DNA from: Hydrogenovibrio thermophilus
GTDB lineage: Bacteria; Pseudomonadota; Gammaproteobacteria; Thiomicrospirales; Thiomicrospiraceae
Length of the DNA stretch: 64,000 bases
NCBI RefSeq assembly: GCF_004028275.1
Contig: NZ_CP035033.1
Span: 2,538,501 to 2,602,500, forward strand
Reading direction: 5' to 3'
Shown here: in pieces, positions 1 through 8,282 of the stretch
Numbering within the stretch: position 1 is the stretch's first letter
How the letters are laid out: each line of letters begins with the position of its first letter
Program-made: the position numbers and the translations under genes
Notes under the pieces: model-generated
The model's input: the letters and a program-made list of their open reading frames with translations, nothing else
What the model was told of the DNA's origin: nothing
Database searches by the model: none

Positions 1-15
1 TTCGAATCCGCCTCT

Positions 16-2112
16 ATGCCCGCAACCGATAACCAGCCTTTGGCACAACAAAAATTGACGTCCCTGAAAGGCGTCGGCGATAAGTTGGCGGAAAAGCTCA
101 ATCGCCTGGGACTGTTCGTGGTGCAGGACTTGTTATTCCACCTGCCGTTGCGTTATCAGGATAAAACCAAACTCACTCCCATCGCCAATCTGTTCATCGG
201 CCAGGAAGCCTTGATTGAAGGGGAAATCATCAGCCACCACATGACGCAGAGCCGCAACAGCAGCCTGATCGTCAAACTGGTGGACGAAAGCAGCCAAACC
301 CTAAGCTGCCGCTTCTTCCATTTCCACTACCGGCAAGCCCAGCAATTCAAACGCGGCCAAATACTGCGCGGTTACGGCGAAGTGCGCTCCGGTCCCAGTG
401 GACTGGAAATGGTGCACCCGGCGTATCAGCTTTTCCCTCGCGATAACACGCCGCCGCTGGAACAAACCCTGACGCCGGTTTATCCGGTCACCGAAGGACT
501 GGGGCAACCAACCCTGTTGAAACTGATTCAGCAGGCGCTGACGTTACTCAAGCAATATCCGTTGGCGGAAGCCTTGCCCCCGCATTTATTGGATGAACTG
601 CAACTGCCGCCCATCAACGAATCCCTGTTGCAGCTGCATCAACCGCAACCGGAAGACGACCTGTTTCTGATCAAACAGTTCCAGCACCCGGCGCAAAAAC
701 GCCTGATTCTGGAAGAATTGCTCACCAGCCAACTGAGCTTGCAACTGTTGCGGCAATCCGAAAAACAGCGCCAGGCACCGATCTTTCCACCCAGCCAAAT
801 CGCCAACCAACTGCTGGCCTCTTTGCCGTTTGAGCTCACCGGTGCTCAACAACGGGTGCTGGATGAAATCCGTCAGGACGTCAATCAACCGCACCCCATG
901 CAGCGCCTGGTGCAAGGGGACGTCGGCTCCGGCAAAACCGTCATTGCCGCGCTCGCCGCCATTCAAGCCGCCGACGCCGGTTACCAGGTGGCCATTATGG
1001 CCCCGACGGAAATTCTCGCGGAACAGCACCGCAACCATTTTCAGGAATGGCTGGAACCGCTCGGCATTCCGGTCGCCTGGCTTAACGGCCGCATGAAAGC
1101 CGCCGAAAAACGCTTTATGCTGGCGCAAATCGAATCCAACGAGGCCAAAGTAATCATCGGCACCCACGCCCTGTTTCAGGAAAGCGTCACCTTCAACCGA
1201 CTCGGGTTGGTCATCATCGACGAACAACACCGTTTCGGCGTGCACCAACGCTTGGCGTTGCACGATAAAAGCCAGCTTGACGACGACACCCATCCGCACC
1301 AGCTGATTATGACGGCCACGCCGATTCCACGCACCTTGGCGATGACCGCTTACGGCGACCTGGATTTGTCCATCATCGATGAACTGCCGCCCGGCCGCCA
1401 GCCCATCGACACCGCGGTATTGAACAATCAAAAGCGCTTTGAGGTGATGGAGCATCTGTATGCACAGTGCAAAGCCGGAGTGCAGGCCTACTGGGTCTGC
1501 CCGCTGATTGAAGAATCGGAATTACTGCACGCTCAGGCGGCGGAGGTCACCGCCCAACAATTCAAAGACCATTGGCCGGATTTACGCGTTGGCTTGATCC
1601 ACGGCCGTTTGAAAGGCGACGAAAAAGCCGAGATGATGGCGGCTTTCCAGAACCATGAATTGGATTTACTGGTCGCCACCACCGTGATTGAAGTGGGCGT
1701 CAATGTGCCGAATGCCAGCTTGATGATTATCGAAAACGCCGAGCGACTCGGTCTGGCGCAGTTGCACCAGTTACGCGGACGCGTAGGCCGGGGACACAAA
1801 AAAAGCCACTGTGTGCTGTTGTACCAGGCCCCACTGGGCGAAACCGGCAAAGCGCGCCTCAACATCATGCGCGACACCAACGACGGTTTCCGCATTGCGG
1901 AAGAAGACTTGAAATTACGCGGCCCGGGCGAAATTCTCGGCACTCGACAAACCGGCGGCCTGCAATTTAGAATAGCCGACTTGAAGCGGGATCAGGAATG
2001 GATTCCAGTCGCCAAACATTGGGCCGAAACCCTGGCCGTCAGCGACCCGGACATTGTCGATGCCTTGCATACCCGCTGGATAGGAGAACGAATGGATTAC
2101 AAACATGCCTGA
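16..2112 (+). CDS. recG: ATP-dependent DNA helicase RecG
   Basis: Cytoplasmic superfamily 2 helicase that remodels stalled replication forks and recombination intermediates. At 698 residues it has the usual RecG length. An N-terminal wedge/OB region is followed by motif I near residue 300 (GDVGSGKT), motif II DEQH near 402, the MTATPIPRT motif, and the second RecA-like lobe with ATTVIEVGVNVPNA and QLRGRVGRG. The frame is open to the left window edge (bases 1-15), so an earlier start cannot be excluded, but the family length fits this ATG. Its last 8 bases overlap ubiC, implying co-transcription and coupled translation. Confidence 0.97.
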   Translation: MPATDNQPLAQQKLTSLKGVGDKLAEKLNRLGLFVVQDLLFHLPLRYQDKTKLTPIANLFIGQEALIEGEIISHHMTQSRNSSLIVKLVDESSQTLSCRFFHFHYRQAQQFKRGQILRGYGEVRSGPSGLEMVHPAYQLFPRDNTPPLEQTLTPVYPVTEGLGQPTLLKLIQQALTLLKQYPLAEALPPHLLDELQLPPINESLLQLHQPQPEDDLFLIKQFQHPAQKRLILEELLTSQLSLQLLRQSEKQRQAPIFPPSQIANQLLASLPFELTGAQQRVLDEIRQDVNQPHPMQRLVQGDVGSGKTVIAALAAIQAADAGYQVAIMAPTEILAEQHRNHFQEWLEPLGIPVAWLNGRMKAAEKRFMLAQIESNEAKVIIGTHALFQESVTFNRLGLVIIDEQHRFGVHQRLALHDKSQLDDDTHPHQLIMTATPIPRTLAMTAYGDLDLSIIDELPPGRQPIDTAVLNNQKRFEVMEHLYAQCKAGVQAYWVCPLIEESELLHAQAAEVTAQQFKDHWPDLRVGLIHGRLKGDEKAEMMAAFQNHELDLLVATTVIEVGVNVPNASLMIIENAERLGLAQLHQLRGRVGRGHKKSHCVLLYQAPLGETGKARLNIMRDTNDGFRIAEEDLKLRGPGEILGTRQTGGLQFRIADLKRDQEWIPVAKHWAETLAVSDPDIVDALHTRWIGERMDYKHA

Positions 2113-2656
2113 CCGTTTGCATTGGTACCCGGCCGCGCTGTTCGGACGCCTGGGCATCGAACCCGCTTACCGGGAATGGTTGCTGGAAACCGGTTCCTTG
2201 ACCGCCAAAATCCGCCAGGCCTGCCCGGAAATGCACGTGACGGTTTTATCGGAAAGATGGGAAGTGCCGTTGCGCTTTGAGGCGGAACGTTTGAAACTGG
2301 CCGACAACCGCAAGGCCTGGGTACGATGTGTATTGCTAAAATGCGGCGATGAGCCTTTAGTGTACGGCCGTACCGTGATTCCCGACTGCGTGCCAGGCAA
2401 TGCTTGGTACCGTCTGCGTCAACTGGGGAATCGTCCTTTGGGCGAAATCCTGTTTCAGCTTCCCAATGTACAACGGACGCCGTTTGAAATCGCCCACACC
2501 CAATCGACCGATTGGCCATACTTGCCCGAGACTGAACCGACCAGACCGGTCTATGCAAGGCAATCCACCTTCACACAAGACGGCGACACCCTGTTACTCT
2601 CGGAAGGCTTTCGCGTCCGCCCAGCCGGTTCACCGCCGTCTCAAGTACTGCCTTAA
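2105..2656 (+). CDS. ubiC: Chorismate--pyruvate lyase
   Basis: Splits chorismate into 4-hydroxybenzoate and pyruvate, the first committed step of ubiquinone synthesis; UbiA, encoded at 8.3-9.2 kb, uses the product. The 183-residue protein has the family pattern: VRCVLLKCGDEPLVYGRTVIP in the middle (core arginine of the substrate pocket), the LGxRPLGEILF segment, and a late glutamate in LLLSEGF corresponding to the catalytic-site Glu of E. coli UbiC. The start overlaps the recG stop region by 8 bases in another frame. It converges with the anti-sigma gene, with only an 18-bp gap and no clear terminator. Confidence 0.9.
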   Translation: MPDRLHWYPAALFGRLGIEPAYREWLLETGSLTAKIRQACPEMHVTVLSERWEVPLRFEAERLKLADNRKAWVRCVLLKCGDEPLVYGRTVIPDCVPGNAWYRLRQLGNRPLGEILFQLPNVQRTPFEIAHTQSTDWPYLPETEPTRPVYARQSTFTQDGDTLLLSEGFRVRPAGSPPSQVLP

Positions 2657-2674
2657 ACAAGACGAAAGACGACC

Positions 2675-3382
2675 CTAGAACTTGTAGTACTTCCAACCTG
2701 TTTGCATACGGTTGACGATTTCGTCGATCGCGGTTTTATCCGACTCGACACCGTCAATCAACTTGGCCGGCTCGCCTTTGGCGGCTCGACGTTCCAAAGC
2801 CCGTTGACAGGCAATCAACTTGAGGTTGTCGTATTGTGCCAACAGGCTGATGATGGCTTCACGGCTCTGATTATCCTGCTCGAACAACTCGATGCCATGG
2901 TCGTTGGCCACGATTTCGATTTGCATCGGCGGCACACCCTCCTGCGCTTTGTTTTCCGCCAACAGGGTGCTGGCTTTTTGCAAAAGCGCTTGGGTTTTTT
3001 CCGGCTGGTTGGAATCGATATGCAACAGAATCCGACTGTCGGTCGCCTCATTCTGCACCACCGACACACCTTGCATCCCCGAATCGGCGGGCGAATAAGG
3101 CAATGCAAAGACGCCCAATGCCACCACCAGCGCAACCGATGCAGCCGCGGCCCAGTAAGTTCGGTTAGACCCTTGGCGTTCAAACGTCGGACGCGGCGGA
3201 ACCGGCACCTTTTGATAGTGCTCCAGCATCTGCTGTTTGATTTTACGCAGCTCGCACACCTCATGGCGCAACGCCGGATCCAACTTCAATGCTTCTTCAA
3301 ATCGCTGGCGTTCCTGCAACGATAATTCGCCGTCCAGGTAGGCATGGATTTCCTGCGGTGTCGTTTTCAATTTTTCCGTCAT
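2675..3382 (-). CDS. Anti-sigma factor with periplasmic DsrE-like domain
   Basis: Seen: residues 1-50 match the cytoplasmic anti-sigma helix bundle (IHAYLDGELSLQERQRFEE, then DPALRHEVCELRK); the HxxxCxxC zinc motif of ZAS proteins is incomplete (one Cys). A single membrane helix lies at about 74-95 (AAAASVALVVALGVFALPY). Residues 115-235 read like a DsrE/DsrF-fold domain: ILLHIDSNQPEKTQALL, MQIEIVANDHGIELF, LKLIACQRALER, and the end WKYYKF. That domain aligns by eye with the two exported DsrE-like proteins encoded divergently next door, including the Cys-x-x-x-Leu core. Its ATG overlaps the sigma-factor stop (ATGA), typical of sigma/anti-sigma pairs. Inference: the outer domain senses a sulfur species or binds a free DsrE-like partner and releases the sigma factor. 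No biochemical precedent is known to me. Confidence 0.8.
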   Translation of the reverse strand: MTEKLKTTPQEIHAYLDGELSLQERQRFEEALKLDPALRHEVCELRKIKQQMLEHYQKVPVPPRPTFERQGSNRTYWAAAASVALVVALGVFALPYSPADSGMQGVSVVQNEATDSRILLHIDSNQPEKTQALLQKASTLLAENKAQEGVPPMQIEIVANDHGIELFEQDNQSREAIISLLAQYDNLKLIACQRALERRAAKGEPAKLIDGVESDKTAIDEIVNRMQTGWKYYKF

Positions 3383-3957
3383 TTCGCGCTACTCTTCTTT
3401 AAAACGACCACATTGTCTGGATAACTGGGAATCAGTTTCTCACTGGTGACCAATTTCTTCAACTTTTCCCGAGCTCGGGAAAGACGGCTCATGACCGTGC
3501 CAACCGGCACTTCGGTGATTCCTGCCACTTCCTGATAGGAATAGCCTTGTAGGTCGACCAGAACGATGACTTCCCGTTGATCGATCGGCAGATTGCCGAT
3601 GGCATCATGAATGTTCTGAATCGTCTGTTTGCGGATATACAAGGATTCAATCGATTCCGTTTTCAGTTGCTCGCCCACTTCGGCGACGTCCACCTGATGC
3701 CAACGGGCATTTTGCCGACAGTTATCGTAAAACAGGTTATGCATGATTTTGCACAACCATCGGTCCACGTTTTCAAAACACGTCAGTTGATCGGCTTTCT
3801 GCAACGATTTCAACATAGTGTCCTGAACCAAATCTTGCGCCAAGGACTCATCCTGACTCCAGGCGTAAGCAATTCGGTAAAGATTGGCGTAGTGCGATTC
3901 CAGCACCGCATTCAACTTCACCTGATTGGTTTTTAATTTAATCCAATTGCTAATCAT
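3379..3957 (-). CDS. ECF-type RNA polymerase sigma factor
   Basis: Extracytoplasmic-function sigma-70 family protein, 192 residues. Region 2 is YRIAYAWSQDESLAQDLVQD and following; region 4 is IGNLPIDQREVIVLVDLQG, then YSYQEVAGITEVPVGTVMSR with SRAREKLKKL, the -35-reading helix-turn-helix. Start ATG at 3957 has a good ribosome site (AAGGGAG, 6-7 bases upstream). Translation is coupled to the downstream anti-sigma gene by an ATGA overlap. It is divergent from the DsrE-like/porin operon across a 208-bp gap, so that operon is the obvious first target, but no sigma-dependent promoter could be fixed by eye. Confidence 0.93.
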   Translation of the reverse strand: MISNWIKLKTNQVKLNAVLESHYANLYRIAYAWSQDESLAQDLVQDTMLKSLQKADQLTCFENVDRWLCKIMHNLFYDNCRQNARWHQVDVAEVGEQLKTESIESLYIRKQTIQNIHDAIGNLPIDQREVIVLVDLQGYSYQEVAGITEVPVGTVMSRLSRAREKLKKLVTSEKLIPSYPDNVVVLKKSSAK

Positions 3958-4034
3958 TCAAACTCCCTTTTTTTCATCATAGGCAAAATTTTCGACCGCG
4001 ACAAGCCTTTGTTTTACCTATCAGAATATAACTG

Positions 4035-4044
4035 TTTCATGAAA
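4035..4044. promoter_or_regulatory. Small palindrome in divergent promoter region
   Basis: TTTCATGAAA is a perfect 10-bp palindrome roughly midway in the 208-bp gap between the sigma factor and the DsrE-like gene. A second small hairpin (CGGAA, 4-base loop, TTCCG) lies near 4100-4113. The gap must carry both promoters. Neither element is recognised as a known operator. Confidence 0.25.
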
Positions 4045-4165
4045 TAAGGAGCCGTTATCCCATCATAGAAATAACCATCTCAGAAAGTTGGAATAAAGCC
4101 GGAAGGTTTTCCGTTATTGGGGAGAGCGCTCTTGAAGACGCATGAAACTTTGGAGGAAATAAAAC

Positions 4166-4627
4166 GTGTTCAAACCTAAAACAAAACTGTTCATTCTTAG
4201 CTGGCTCGCCACTTTGTTGTTTTCAGCCAACATTATGGCCGCAGCCGAGGAACCGCCATTGCCGGATACTTTTGCCACTCACAAAGTCGTCCTGCAAATC
4301 AGCGACCCGGATCCATTCAAGCAGACTTTGGTGCTGAATGTGGCCAACAATCTGATGAAGCACTACGATGCCGGCGATTTGGATTTGGAAATCGTCGCCT
4401 TCGGCCCCGGCTTACGTTTGATGCTGGAAGGCAACGTCAATACGCCACGGATTAAAGCGCTCATGAGCGCCGGCGTGCGTTTCAGCGGCTGTGCCAATAC
4501 CCTGAAGCATTTCACCAAAATTCTGGGAAGCAAACCAGCTTTGACCGAAGGCGTGACCGTGGTGCCAGCCGGTGCGGCCCGTATTCTGCAGTTGAATGCC
4601 GCCGGTTATCAAATACTGAAACCTTAA
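4166..4627 (+). CDS. Exported DsrE-like protein 1
   Basis: 153 residues with a signal peptide (MFKPKTKLFILSW, hydrophobic core to about 24, cleavage after the IMAAA region). The mature part is a single DsrE/DsrF-like domain: HKVVLQISDPDPFKQTLVL, LDLEIVAFGPGLRLML, VRFSGCANTLK with the family cysteine, GVTVVPAGAARI, and GYQILKP at the end. DsrE-fold proteins carry or sense persulfide sulfur; exported single-domain forms are of unknown role. GTG start with strong ribosome site (TGGAGG, 9 bases upstream). First gene of an operon with a second DsrE-like protein and a porin; divergent from the sigma/anti-sigma pair, whose anti-sigma ends in a related domain. Confidence 0.88.
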   Translation: MFKPKTKLFILSWLATLLFSANIMAAAEEPPLPDTFATHKVVLQISDPDPFKQTLVLNVANNLMKHYDAGDLDLEIVAFGPGLRLMLEGNVNTPRIKALMSAGVRFSGCANTLKHFTKILGSKPALTEGVTVVPAGAARILQLNAAGYQILKP

Positions 4628-4656
4628 TCAAACGACTCTAAGAGTCCGAGGAGACC

Positions 4657-5142
4657 ATGATGCTTAACGTCACCAAATTGTTTGTCCTGACCTTGCTGTC
4701 CGGCTGGGTGCTGCTGTCTTCAGCGCAAGCCTCCGAAGGCTATGGCCATCAAAAAGTGGTTTATCACATCAATTATGACGATGCCAAAAAGCAGTCCAGC
4801 ACCTTACGTAACATCCAGAACCACATCAATGCGGTCGGCGCGGATAATCTGGACATCAAAGTCGTGCTGCACGGCAACGGCCTGTCTTTACTGCTGAAAG
4901 AGGATGCCCTGAAAAACGTGCCGAAATTCAAGGCCGCCAATGCCACCACGGAGATGCAACAGAAGGTGGACAGTCTGCGCATGCAAGGCGTGGTGTTTGA
5001 TGTCTGCGCCAACACCCTGAAGGGCCGGAACGTCGATTACAAACGTGATCTTTACGACGTTGACCAGAAGGACATCGTGCCCAGCGGCGTGGCCGAACTG
5101 GCACACCTGCAAGAAGAAGGGTTCGTTTACCTGAGACCTTGA
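4657..5142 (+). CDS. Exported DsrE-like protein 2
   Basis: 161 residues. Signal peptide MMLNVTKLFVLTLLSGWVLL with cleavage near SSAQAS; mature DsrE-like domain with HQKVVYHINYDDAKKQ, LDIKVVLHGNGLSLLL, VVFDVCANTLKG (family cysteine), DIVPSGVAELAHLQ and the terminal GFVYLRP. Clearly paralogous to the preceding gene and to the C-terminal domain of the anti-sigma factor; it has an extra charged loop (KFKAANATTEMQQKV) before the cysteine segment. Ribosome site GAGGAG before two adjacent ATGs (4657, 4660). Twenty-nine bases separate it from the upstream gene. Confidence 0.88.
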   Translation: MMLNVTKLFVLTLLSGWVLLSSAQASEGYGHQKVVYHINYDDAKKQSSTLRNIQNHINAVGADNLDIKVVLHGNGLSLLLKEDALKNVPKFKAANATTEMQQKVDSLRMQGVVFDVCANTLKGRNVDYKRDLYDVDQKDIVPSGVAELAHLQEEGFVYLRP

Positions 5143-5208
5143 ACCACCTAACCCTTAAATAAACTGAATAGACCCTAAAAACAATAGAAAACACTAGAGA
5201 AGAGGCTT

Positions 5209-6522
5209 ATGAAAAAACAATTTTTAACCAAACTGTTACCGGCCGCCATCATCGCGGCTTGCACCACCACTCCGGCGCACGCCACCAACTGGTTGATGCT
5301 GCAAGGCACCGAACCCGCCGACCAAGCGCCAAGAGCCAAGCTTTGGGGCTTTGTGCAACTGGACTATCAGCACACCGATGACACCAAACTGAAAGCGGGC
5401 CCAGGTAAAGGCAAACCGGCGGCCTTTAACCAAATGGCCCCTCAATTGGACAGCGCCAGCGGATTCAATGTCAAACGTGCCCGTATCGGGGTACGCGGCA
5501 ACAACCTTCCGTTGGATAAAAAAGTGAACTATTTCCTGCTGGCGGAATTCGGGAACAACGGTATCACCACAGGCAAAGGCGCATCCCAAGGTCAACTGAC
5601 CGACGCCAGTGTCACCTTAAATTACATTCCGGGTGCACGCGTACGCGCCGGTTTATTTAAAACACCCGGCTCGGAAGAAGGTCTGCAAGCCGCTTTCGTC
5701 GCCAATTACATCAACTTCTCGAATGCCACCGATCGCTTGCTGTTGGAAAGAGACTTTGAATACGAAAGCGGAAATACCGAGCGGGATGGCCCGGTCGGCG
5801 CTTTCCGGGATACCGGGGTGCAGGTATTCGACACCTTTAATCTCGGCGGTTGGGACACCAGTTATGCGGTTATGATCGGCAACGGCAGCGGTTTAGCCGT
5901 CACCAACAACAATGGAGATATGGACACCTACCTGTACGCCTCCACCGAAAAGGTTTTTGGCGACTCCAAAGGACCGCGCCGCCAAGGGTTTAAGCTGTAT
6001 GCCTGGAACCAAAGCGGGAAGCGAGATTACAATGATGGCACCCCGACATCACCGGGCACAGAACAGAGTCAAAACCGTACTCGTAGCGGTGTAGGGACCA
6101 CCTTCTTTAACGGCAAATATCGAATGGCGGCCGAATACATCATGGCCGACGGGATGATTTACGGCGGAACGTCTGGCGCGAGAACGCCAGACGATGGTGG
6201 CACCTTCAGTGTCTTACCGGATCAGAAAGCCGACGGTTATTACGTCAGTTTGGGGTATCGTCCGATTTCAACCGTGGAACTGGATGTGCGTTATGACAAA
6301 CTGAACAGTGCCACCGATAAAAACGGTACGGGCGGTGCCAATGCCGAGCGTGTATTCGAAACCACAACGCTGGGCGCACAATACTTCTTCAATAAGAAGA
6401 CGTCCCTGAAAGCCAACTACGAAATCCGCAGCGTTGACGCACCGAACTCTAACGATACCGTCAATGACATTCTGGATTCCATCGATAATCGTATTTCCGT
6501 ACAGCTAACCGCTGTTTTCTAA
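5209..6522 (+). CDS. OprO/OprP-type outer-membrane porin
   Basis: 437 residues with a signal peptide (MKKQFLTKLLPAAIIAACTT, cleavage after PAHA). The mature protein has alternating beta-barrel strands, an early LWGFVQLDYQHTDDTKLK strand and FNVKRARIGVRGNNLPLDKK typical of the phosphate-selective porin O/P superfamily, and a C-terminal phenylalanine (VQLTAVF) as barrel assembly signal. Likely a trimeric anion-type outer-membrane channel; substrate unknown. It sits 66 bp after the DsrE-like pair and is followed by a strong terminator, so the three genes probably form one operon under the divergent ECF sigma factor. Confidence 0.9.
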   Translation: MKKQFLTKLLPAAIIAACTTTPAHATNWLMLQGTEPADQAPRAKLWGFVQLDYQHTDDTKLKAGPGKGKPAAFNQMAPQLDSASGFNVKRARIGVRGNNLPLDKKVNYFLLAEFGNNGITTGKGASQGQLTDASVTLNYIPGARVRAGLFKTPGSEEGLQAAFVANYINFSNATDRLLLERDFEYESGNTERDGPVGAFRDTGVQVFDTFNLGGWDTSYAVMIGNGSGLAVTNNNGDMDTYLYASTEKVFGDSKGPRRQGFKLYAWNQSGKRDYNDGTPTSPGTEQSQNRTRSGVGTTFFNGKYRMAAEYIMADGMIYGGTSGARTPDDGGTFSVLPDQKADGYYVSLGYRPISTVELDVRYDKLNSATDKNGTGGANAERVFETTTLGAQYFFNKKTSLKANYEIRSVDAPNSNDTVNDILDSIDNRISVQLTAVF

Positions 6523-6548
6523 GTTTCGTTGCTTGTCTAAAGTGCTTT

Positions 6549-6571
6549 GGCCTGCTTTGCAGGCCTTTTTT
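6549..6571 (+). terminator. Rho-independent terminator after porin
   Basis: Perfect 7-bp stem GGCCTGC / GCAGGCC with a TTT loop, followed by six T. It closes the DsrE-like/porin operon. Confidence 0.9.
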
Positions 6572-6579
6572 ATATCCAC

Positions 6580-7776
6580 TTATTTATGATCATAGAACTG
6601 CGCTTCCAGCATAAAGCGAATGCTGGCGTCGGCTTTATTGAAATTGGTATCATCGTAAAAACTGATTTCCGGATCGATCTCAAAGAACATCCAGTCCTTA
6701 TAAATTCGCTCCCGCCAATTCACCCCAACCGAATAGGAACTTAAATTGAACCCAGGAGCATCCGGAGTCCAGTTCCAGTTCCAGCCAAGGTAATAGGCTA
6801 AGCCACGATGCACATTGACCTGATCGACAAAAATGAAATTCTGCGACAACGAATAGTTTTGATCTTTATCTTTCCAGTCCGCTTCGGTTTGCGAACGGAA
6901 TAAAAACTGGTTATTGATTTGGCGGTCGAACACCTGACGGGAATTCAGCCCCACACCTTTATAACTTTCCCAATACAAATCCTGATACATCCGACTGTAC
7001 CATTTAGGGCTGAGCTGCCACTTGTAATGCAACTTGATCCGCGCATAGGGATCCGGTTCAATAATATTACGAAAATTCAACCCCACATCGACAAAGGTAG
7101 CGGTAAAACCGGCAATGTCCAACGCATAACGCAAACCGACATTGGTGCCATCATCCTGCTGAGGCGAAGTGGCGCTCGACGCATTATTCAAAGGTGAATT
7201 ATTGCCCGTTCCGGCCGTGCCAGCCGCCCCACCGGATGACAACTCCTTGATATTATCTTCCGCCGAACTGACAATCAAATGCCAGCGCCGATTGGTTCTT
7301 GGTAGGGCGATTTTGGTTCGAAATTTCACTTGAGTATCGATACTGCCGTCGGAATGAAACCGGACCGGCGTCATAATGTCCAAACGACTGCCTTTGGTTC
7401 GGTCAAAGGAGTCGTCGGTTCCGAAAAAGTCATCCGCCTGTTCGCCGAAATCATCTACCTTATGACTGAGCCAATCGTGCATGGTGTCCAGATACTTGAA
7501 AGTGAAGTTCAATAACGGGCTTTCCGTGCCTTCAAAAAAATAGGTTTTCTCCGGTGGCGGTTGAGTCGGTCCCTCCGATGTAGGCGGTGCATTGTCCGGG
7601 GCAGGCGATGACGAAGGGGATGCAACGGTTTCGGTCTGTGATTTGGCTTCGGCCGCGGAAGAATCGGATGCCGAATCGGCGGAATCCTCGGAAAAGACTG
7701 TTTGCGGTATGCACCACGCAATCCCGCTCAAAAGCAGTATAATGATTCTATTATTATGCAATCGAAAATGCCTCAT
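6580..7776 (-). CDS. Putative outer-membrane beta-barrel protein, unknown function
   Basis: 398 residues with a signal peptide (hydrophobic IIILLLSGIAWCIPQTVFS). Residues about 30-75 are a low-complexity Ser/Ala/Pro/Glu linker. The rest has alternating aromatic strands (HYKWQLSPKWYSRMYQDLYW, YLGWNWNWTPDAPG, SYSVGVNWRERIYKDWMFFE), which suggests a barrel. I do not recognise a family. The ATG at 7776 has no ribosome site and overlaps the divergent gene's ATG by two bases; the in-frame TTG at 7761 has GAGG nine bases upstream and still leaves a signal peptide, so it may be the real start. It converges with the porin operon. Confidence 0.7.
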   Translation of the reverse strand: MRHFRLHNNRIIILLLSGIAWCIPQTVFSEDSADSASDSSAAEAKSQTETVASPSSSPAPDNAPPTSEGPTQPPPEKTYFFEGTESPLLNFTFKYLDTMHDWLSHKVDDFGEQADDFFGTDDSFDRTKGSRLDIMTPVRFHSDGSIDTQVKFRTKIALPRTNRRWHLIVSSAEDNIKELSSGGAAGTAGTGNNSPLNNASSATSPQQDDGTNVGLRYALDIAGFTATFVDVGLNFRNIIEPDPYARIKLHYKWQLSPKWYSRMYQDLYWESYKGVGLNSRQVFDRQINNQFLFRSQTEADWKDKDQNYSLSQNFIFVDQVNVHRGLAYYLGWNWNWTPDAPGFNLSSYSVGVNWRERIYKDWMFFEIDPEISFYDDTNFNKADASIRFMLEAQFYDHK

Positions 7777-8281
7777 GTCGGATCAAATCAAACAAATCCA
7801 AGCCACATATCAGCCCATTGAAGATCGAATCCTGTTCCAGCTGCATACCCAGCAACAACAGTGCATGCAAGCCTGGATTACCCGACGTTATCTGAAATTA
7901 CTCATTCCGGCACTGCAAGGCCAACACCCGCAAACCGGCGAAACCATTGTTCAACACCAACACCCGGCGGAACGCCAACTGCGGCAAGAAAAAGCTCAGC
8001 TGGAAGGCGACTTCGAAAAACCCTACGAAGAGCCGGAAAATCTGGAGCACCCTTTGGGTGATACCCCTATTCTATTGGCGAAAATGACCTTTCGCAATCT
8101 GGATGGGCCGGAACCACAACTGGCCTTGGAACCCGACGAAGGGGCCGGCATCCAGCTGGGCTATAACCCGGAACTGATGGGGGTTCTGCTCAAGGTCTTG
8201 TCCAAGGCGTTGACCAAAGCCGATTGGTCGTTGGATTTGGAGCCGATTCTCGACATGCCGGATAATTTCACTCTGCAATAA
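7775..8281 (+). CDS. Conserved-looking hypothetical protein
   Basis: 168-residue soluble protein with no signal peptide or membrane segment; rich in Gln and Leu (IQATYQPIEDRILFQLHTQQ, then RRYLKLLIPALQGQHPQ), with an acidic middle and a C-terminal LMGVLLKVLSKALTKADWSL segment. ATG 7775 is chosen because the coding pattern starts here; the frame continues upstream to 7592 but that part is antisense to the outer-membrane protein gene. Function not recognised. It is divergent from that gene with overlapping starts and converges with ubiA after a 1-bp gap. Confidence 0.65.
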   Translation: MSDQIKQIQATYQPIEDRILFQLHTQQQQCMQAWITRRYLKLLIPALQGQHPQTGETIVQHQHPAERQLRQEKAQLEGDFEKPYEEPENLEHPLGDTPILLAKMTFRNLDGPEPQLALEPDEGAGIQLGYNPELMGVLLKVLSKALTKADWSLDLEPILDMPDNFTLQ

Positions 8282-8282
8282 T

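Noticed and set aside
1-15. TTCGAATCC at the left edge resembles the T-loop of a tRNA 3' end.
   Set aside because: No CCA or plausible acceptor arm follows, the rest of any tRNA would lie outside the window, and the bases are also an open frame into recG.
586-1455. Long open frame antisense to recG; similar long antisense frames at 21490-22593, 24892-25857, 35353-36279 and 47576-48373.
   Set aside because: All lie opposite well-supported genes, have compositions typical of reverse-frame reading (runs of His, Gln, Arg or Val-Gly) and no recognisable domains.
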